This document shows positions 15,231-18,883 of a stretch of DNA of 18,883 bases, one piece after another. The notes beneath the pieces were generated by a model. The model made no database searches. It was not told the origin of the DNA and was given only the letters and a program-made list of their open reading frames with translations. A program made the translations under genes and the position numbers. Origin of the DNA: UBA4615 sp044359175 (lineage in GTDB: Bacteria; Pseudomonadota; Gammaproteobacteria; Burkholderiales; Burkholderiaceae_E); NCBI GenBank assembly GCA_044359175.1, contig JBIKMO010000067.1:1-18883 (forward strand), in the 5' to 3' direction. Positions within the stretch are counted from its first letter, which is position 1, and each line of letters starts with the position of its first letter.

Positions 15231-16361
15231 TCAGATGATCTCCAGCTCCGCCTTCAGGCTGCCGGCCGCCTTGAGCGCCTGCAGGATCGCGATCAGATCC
15301 TGCGCGGTGGCCCCCAAGCTGTTCAGCGCCTTGACGACGTCGGCAAGCTTCGCCCCGGACTTGAGTTCCATCAGCGCCGCTGCGTCCTGCCTGATCTGGA
15401 TATCGGCCCGCTCGGCCACGACTGTAGAGCCGGCCGAGAACGCGCCGGGCTGGCTCACCTGAGGGGTCGTGGTGATCGACACCGACAGGTTGCCGTGGGC
15501 GACCGCGCTCGGCCCGAGCGTCACCGACTGGTTCATGACCACCGATCCGGTGCGGGCGTTGACGATCACCCGCGCGGGCGGCTCGACCGCGGCGACCTCG
15601 ACGTTCTCCAGCTCGGCGAGGAAGGCGACCCGCTTGTCCGGGGCGGGCAGCCGCACCCGGATCACGCGCGCGTCCAACGCCTGCGCGACCGGTTCGGCCG
15701 AGCCGGCGGTGCGTCGGTTGATCGCCGCCGCGACCTGGCTGGCGACCGAGAAGTCGGTGGACTTCAGCTCGAGATGGATCGCGTCGCCGGCGAGCACCGC
15801 GTTCGGCACCGCACGCTCGACCGTGGCACCCGAGGGCACGCGACCGGCGCTCAGGTGGTTGATCTGCACTCGGCTGCCGGCGGCCGCCGCGCCGGCGCCT
15901 CCGACCACCACGCTGCCCTGCGACATCGCGTAGATCTGCCCGTCGGCGCCGCGCAGCGGGGTCAGCAGCAGCGTGCCGCCGCGCAGGCTCTTCGCGTTGC
16001 CGATCGAGGACACCGTCACGTCGATCGGCTGGCCAGGCTGCGCGAAGGCGGGCAGCTGCGCGGTGACCATCACCGCCGCGGTGTTGCGCAGCTGCGGATT
16101 CACCCCGGCCGGCAACGTGATGCCGAGCTGCTGCAGCATCGAGTTCAGGCTCTGGGTGGTGAACGGCGCCTGCGTGGTCTGGTCGCCGCTGCCGTCCAGG
16201 CCGACCACCAGCCCGTAGCCGATCAGCTGGTTGGTACGCACGCCCTGCACGGTCGCCAGGTCCTTGATGCGCTCGGCGTACGCCGGCGCGCCCGCGGCGA
16301 GCAGCGCCGCCAGCACCGCAGCTGCGATGCGCCGGCAACGCGGGGGAGTGGGGGCGTTCAC
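15231..16361 (-). CDS. flgI: Flagellar P-ring protein
   Basis: FlgI forms the periplasmic P ring around the rod, a bushing in the peptidoglycan layer. The product has 376 residues (E. coli 365). It has a Sec signal peptide (basic RCRR, hydrophobic core 12-24) with a likely cleavage after AYA29. The mature protein starts ERIKDLATVQGVRTNQLIGY, then GYGLVVGLDGSGD, a very conserved family signature. SMLQQLGI, IDVTVSSIGNAKSLRGGTLL, TPLRGADGQIYAMSQGS and the C-terminal VVKALNSLGATAQDLIAILQ are further matches. The start is GTG 16361, overlapping the flgH stop (GTGA) with no clear Shine-Dalgarno, which indicates translational coupling. Confidence 0.97.
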   Translation of the reverse strand: MNAPTPPRCRRIAAAVLAALLAAGAPAYAERIKDLATVQGVRTNQLIGYGLVVGLDGSGDQTTQAPFTTQSLNSMLQQLGITLPAGVNPQLRNTAAVMVTAQLPAFAQPGQPIDVTVSSIGNAKSLRGGTLLLTPLRGADGQIYAMSQGSVVVGGAGAAAAGSRVQINHLSAGRVPSGATVERAVPNAVLAGDAIHLELKSTDFSVASQVAAAINRRTAGSAEPVAQALDARVIRVRLPAPDKRVAFLAELENVEVAAVEPPARVIVNARTGSVVMNQSVTLGPSAVAHGNLSVSITTTPQVSQPGAFSAGSTVVAERADIQIRQDAAALMELKSGAKLADVVKALNSLGATAQDLIAILQALKAAGSLKAELEII

Positions 16362-17053
16362 AGCGGCGAGAAGCTGAAGAAGAACCGCTGCAGCCAGCCC
16401 ACGGTGGTCGCGCGGTCCAGGTCGCCGCGGCCGCGGAAGGCCACCCGGACGTCGGCGATCGCGGTCGAGGGCACGGTGTTGCCCGGCCGGATCGTCCGCG
16501 GATCGACCACGCCGGAGAAGCGCAGCGTGTCCACGGTCTGGTTCACGCCGACCTGCTTCTCGCCGACGATCAGCAGGTTGCCGTTCGGCAGCACGTCGAT
16601 CACGGTCGCCGTGATCGTGCCGGTGAACAGGTTGTCGCTGCCGCTCTCGCCCTTGCTGCTCGAGTCGTTGTTGCTGCTCGCGCCGATGCGTGCACGCGGC
16701 AGCGCCGGGGTGGTGACGAAGGGCAGCGCGGTGATCGAGCCCTCGATGCGCCCCTCCCGGTTCACCGACGCGTTGGAGCGCTGGCGGGCGGTGGTGTTCT
16801 CCTGGATGCTCACGGTCAGCAGGTCGCCGACGTTGCGCGCGCGGATGTCCTCGAACAGCGGCCGATACGCCTGCCCCTGGAAGATCGCCCCGACGCTGGC
16901 CGGCGGGGCCGGCGCGGCGCTCGCGGCGACCGGCCGAGGCATCGGCGCGGGCGCGACCTCGACCTCGGGCGGGCGCAGCGTGTCGCAGCCGCCCAGCAGC
17001 AGCGCGCCCGCGCAGAGCGCGATCCGGCTCGCGCGACGGGTCGCGGTGATCAC
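16358..17053 (-). CDS. flgH: Flagellar L-ring lipoprotein
   Basis: FlgH forms the L ring in the outer membrane. The product has 231 residues (E. coli 232). A lipoprotein signal peptide with basic RRASR and a hydrophobic stretch ends in the lipobox LGGC, with the lipidated Cys at residue 23. An Ala/Pro-rich spacer follows, then conserved family segments: LFEDIRARNVGDLLTVSIQE, NTTARQRSN, LFTGTITATVIDVLPNGNLL, IVGEKQVGVNQ and LRFSGVVDPRTI. The start is GTG 17053, overlapping the flgG stop (GTGA); a longer reading frame upstream would lie inside flgG and would bury the signal peptide. Its stop overlaps the flgI GTG in the same way. Confidence 0.96.
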   Translation of the reverse strand: MITATRRASRIALCAGALLLGGCDTLRPPEVEVAPAPMPRPVAASAAPAPPASVGAIFQGQAYRPLFEDIRARNVGDLLTVSIQENTTARQRSNASVNREGRIEGSITALPFVTTPALPRARIGASSNNDSSSKGESGSDNLFTGTITATVIDVLPNGNLLIVGEKQVGVNQTVDTLRFSGVVDPRTIRPGNTVPSTAIADVRVAFRGRGDLDRATTVGWLQRFFFSFSPL

Positions 17054-17832
17054 AGCTGCGACAGCCTGCCGAGCATCTGGTCGGCGGTCTGGATGGACTT
17101 GGAGTTGATCTCGTAGGCGCGCTGCGTCTGGATCATCGCGACCAGCTCCTCGACCACGTTGACGTTGGAGGTCTCGACGTAGCCCTGGCTGATCGTGCCG
17201 TGCCCGTTCAGACCCGGGGTGTTCACCGCGGGCGGGCCGCTCGCGGCGGTCTCGCGGAACAGGTTCTGGCCGCGCGGGTCCAGGCCGGCCGGATTCACGA
17301 AGGTCGCGGTCTGCAGCTGGCCGACGTTCACCGGCGCGGCGTTGCCGGGCACGACCGCGCTGATCACGCCGTCGGCACCGATCGTCACCGAGGTCGCGTT
17401 GGGCGGCAGCGTGATCGCCGGCTGCAGCGGGTAGCCGTTGGCGGTCACGACCTGGCCCTGGGCGTCCACCCGCAGCGAGCCGTCGCGGGTGTAGGCGGTG
17501 GACCCGTCCGGCATCCCGACCTGGAGAAAACCGTTGCCGCTGATCGCCAGGTCCATCGGATTCTCGGTGCGGTTCAGGTTGCCCTGCGAGAACACCCGAC
17601 TGGTGCCCACCGGGCGCACGCCGGTGCCGAGCTGAAGACCCGCGGGCAGCTGGGTCTGCTGCGTCTCCTGCGCCCCCGACTGACGCAGGTTCTGATAGAG
17701 CAGGTCCTCGAACTGCGCGTGCGCGCGCTTGTAGCCGTTGGTGCCGACGTTCGCGAGGTTGTGCGCGATCGTGTCCAGCTGCATCTGCTGGGCGTCCAGT
17801 CCGGTCTTCGAAATCCACAGCGAACGGATCAT
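17050..17832 (-). CDS. flgG: Flagellar distal rod protein
   Basis: FlgG builds the distal rod between the MS ring and the hook. The product has 260 residues, the same as E. coli FlgG. The N-terminus MIRSLWISKTGLDAQQ and the rod motif IAHNLANVGTNGYKRA (22-37), the ALSGNGF-like segment AISGNGFLQV, and the C-terminal SNVNVVEELVAMIQTQRAYE, followed by KSIQTADQML, are diagnostic. The Shine-Dalgarno GAGAGG (17845-17840) lies 7 bases before the ATG and overlaps the flgF stop, with 11 bases between the genes. The stop overlaps the GTG of flgH. Confidence 0.97.
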   Translation of the reverse strand: MIRSLWISKTGLDAQQMQLDTIAHNLANVGTNGYKRAHAQFEDLLYQNLRQSGAQETQQTQLPAGLQLGTGVRPVGTSRVFSQGNLNRTENPMDLAISGNGFLQVGMPDGSTAYTRDGSLRVDAQGQVVTANGYPLQPAITLPPNATSVTIGADGVISAVVPGNAAPVNVGQLQTATFVNPAGLDPRGQNLFRETAASGPPAVNTPGLNGHGTISQGYVETSNVNVVEELVAMIQTQRAYEINSKSIQTADQMLGRLSQL

Positions 17833-17843
17833 CTCGGGGCCTC

Positions 17844-18578
17844 TCAGCCGTTGGGTGCCAGCAGCCGCGAGGCCCGCTGCTCGTTGGTCTCGACCGACTG
17901 AAGCATCTTCATCTGCATCTCGAACTGGCGGGCCGCGGCGATCAGCCCGACCATCGCGTCGACCGCGTTGACGTTGCTGCCCTCGAGCACGCCGTCGGCC
18001 ACGCGGACCTGAGGATCGGCGGGGGCGGGCTCGCCGTCGGCGGTGCGCACCAGCCCGTCGGCGCCCTTGCGCAGCTCGGCCGCCGGCGGGTTGACCAGCT
18101 TGAGCTGACCGACGTTGACCGGCGGCTGGTTGCCGAGCTTGGCCGTGACCGCACCGTCGCTGCCGATGCTCACCTCGCTGCCCGGCGGGATCGCGATCGG
18201 TCCGCCGTCGCCGAGTACCGACAGGCCCGAGCGGGTCTGCAGCACGCCATCGGCGGACACCTCGAAGCCGCCGGCGCGGGTGTAGGCCTCGGCGCCGTCC
18301 AGCCCCTGCACCGAGAACCAGCCCGGCCCACGCACCGCGACATCCAGACGCCGGCCGGTCTGCTGCAGCGGCCCCTCGGCGTGGTCGAAGCCGGCGGTCG
18401 CCTCCAGCCCCGCGACCCGCGTGGGCAGCCCGTCGCCGCGTACCGGCACCGCGCGGAACGCGGACAGGTCGGCGCGGAACCCGGGGGTGCTCGCGTTCGC
18501 CAGGTTGTTGGCGAGCGCGTCCTGGCGCGACATGGTCGCCTTGGCGCCCGACATCGCGGTGTAGATGACGCGATCCAT
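17844..18578 (-). CDS. flgF: Flagellar proximal rod protein
   Basis: FlgF is one of the rod proteins inserted between FlgB/FlgC and FlgG. The product has 244 residues (E. coli 251). It starts MDRVIYTAMSGAKATMSRQD, then NNLANASTPGFRAD (the rod N-terminal motif, about 24-37), and ends with SNVNAVDAMVGLIAAARQFE and MQMKMLQSVETNEQ, typical of FlgF. The MDR(V/L)IYTAMSGA N-terminus separates it from FlgG. It follows flgE by 29 bases. Only a short GGA lies upstream of the ATG, so its ribosome-binding site is weak. Confidence 0.96.
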   Translation of the reverse strand: MDRVIYTAMSGAKATMSRQDALANNLANASTPGFRADLSAFRAVPVRGDGLPTRVAGLEATAGFDHAEGPLQQTGRRLDVAVRGPGWFSVQGLDGAEAYTRAGGFEVSADGVLQTRSGLSVLGDGGPIAIPPGSEVSIGSDGAVTAKLGNQPPVNVGQLKLVNPPAAELRKGADGLVRTADGEPAPADPQVRVADGVLEGSNVNAVDAMVGLIAAARQFEMQMKMLQSVETNEQRASRLLAPNG

Positions 18579-18607
18579 CGGCGGTTCCGGTCAGCGGCCC
18601 GTGCGCG

Positions 18608-18883
18608 TCAGCGCAGGTTGACGATGGTCTGCAGGATCTGGTCGTGCGTGCGGATCGTCTGCGCGTTGGCCTGGTAGAAGCGCTGCGCGGTGATCATGCT
18701 GACCAGCTCGGCGGTCATGTCGACGTTGGAGTTCTCCAGCGCGCCGGACTCGACGTTGCCGAGCACGCCGCTGCCCGGGGCGCCGAGCGTGGGCTGGCCG
18801 GCCGAGGCGCTCTCGACCCAGGCGTTGTTGCCCAGCGGCACCAGGCCCTGCGGGTTGATGAAGTTGGCGAGCACGATCTGGCC
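18608..18883 (-). CDS. flgE: Flagellar hook protein FlgE, C-terminal fragment (5' end beyond window)
   Basis: The last 91 codons and stop of a hook-type protein are visible; the gene continues past the window edge. The segment VLANFINPQGLVPLGNNAWV, then ESASAG, and the C-terminal rod/hook motif ENSNVDMTAELVSMITAQRF with YQANAQTIRTHDQIL are characteristic of FlgE, the subunit of the hook. Position just before flgF agrees. No start codon or control region is available. Confidence 0.93.
   Translation of the reverse strand, partial: GQIVLANFINPQGLVPLGNNAWVESASAGQPTLGAPGSGVLGNVESGALENSNVDMTAELVSMITAQRFYQANAQTIRTHDQILQTIVNLR

Noticed and set aside
14206..16338. A single 710-codon frame that could be read as a large FlgJ
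   Set aside because: Only the part from ATG 15228 resembles FlgJ. The upstream part overlaps flgI out of frame and is Arg/Gly-rich shadow sequence.
1..18883. CRISPR arrays, tRNA or rRNA genes, insertion sequences, prophage or horizontally acquired islands
   Set aside because: No regularly spaced repeats, RNA gene signatures, transposase or integrase motifs, or change in base composition were seen.

Overview
The window is uniformly GC-rich (roughly 70%) chromosomal DNA from a Gram-negative, flagellated bacterium. P- and L-ring flagellar genes prove an outer membrane. The protein sequences (two-domain FlgJ with a muramidase, classical ArgA, HrpA with a DUF3418-type C-terminus, YggX) and the divergent hrpA / argA-yggX arrangement suggest a betaproteobacterium, most likely Burkholderiales; I cannot name the genus. 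I see no tRNA, rRNA, CRISPR array, insertion sequence, attachment site, origin or compositional island. No stretch over 300 bases lacks a gene.

Region 1 (1-5544, minus strand) is a tight cassette: the RNA helicase gene hrpA, an exported YVTN-type beta-propeller gene and a polysaccharide-deacetylase-family gene cut off by the window edge. Successive genes share 4-bp stop/start overlaps (ATGA, then GTGA), so translation is probably coupled.

Region 2 (5545-5564) is a 20-bp divergent control region. Its centre is the perfect palindrome ATTATAAT, which supplies a consensus -10 hexamer on each strand. Each hexamer lies exactly 6 bases before a start codon (ATG of argA, GTG of hrpA), so both messages may be leaderless. 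This is the most striking signal in the window.

Region 3 (5565-7194, plus strand) holds argA (first step of arginine synthesis) and yggX (iron trafficking and oxidative protection).

Region 4 (7207-11288, minus strand) holds, in transcription order, a REC-GGDEF-EAL response regulator whose GGDEF motif is degenerate (AADEF) but whose EAL domain looks intact, then rpiA (pentose phosphate pathway), then an APC-family amino-acid permease. The regulator stop codon lies inside the rpiA ribosome-binding site.

Region 5 (11374-18883, minus strand) is the distal part of a flagellar rod/ring/hook operon in the order flgE (3' end only), F, G, H, I, J, K, L. It ends at a strong 11-bp hairpin directly after flgL. 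The products form the rod, the L and P rings, the hook and the hook-filament junction. The adjacent c-di-GMP phosphodiesterase is a plausible motility regulator, but that link is inferred from position only.

Most genes are conserved housekeeping or flagellar genes. I found no clear new multi-gene system. The points worth a second look are the symmetric leaderless promoter, the hrpA-linked envelope cassette with its G8 tract, the altered deacetylase motif 1, and the degenerate GGDEF domain.
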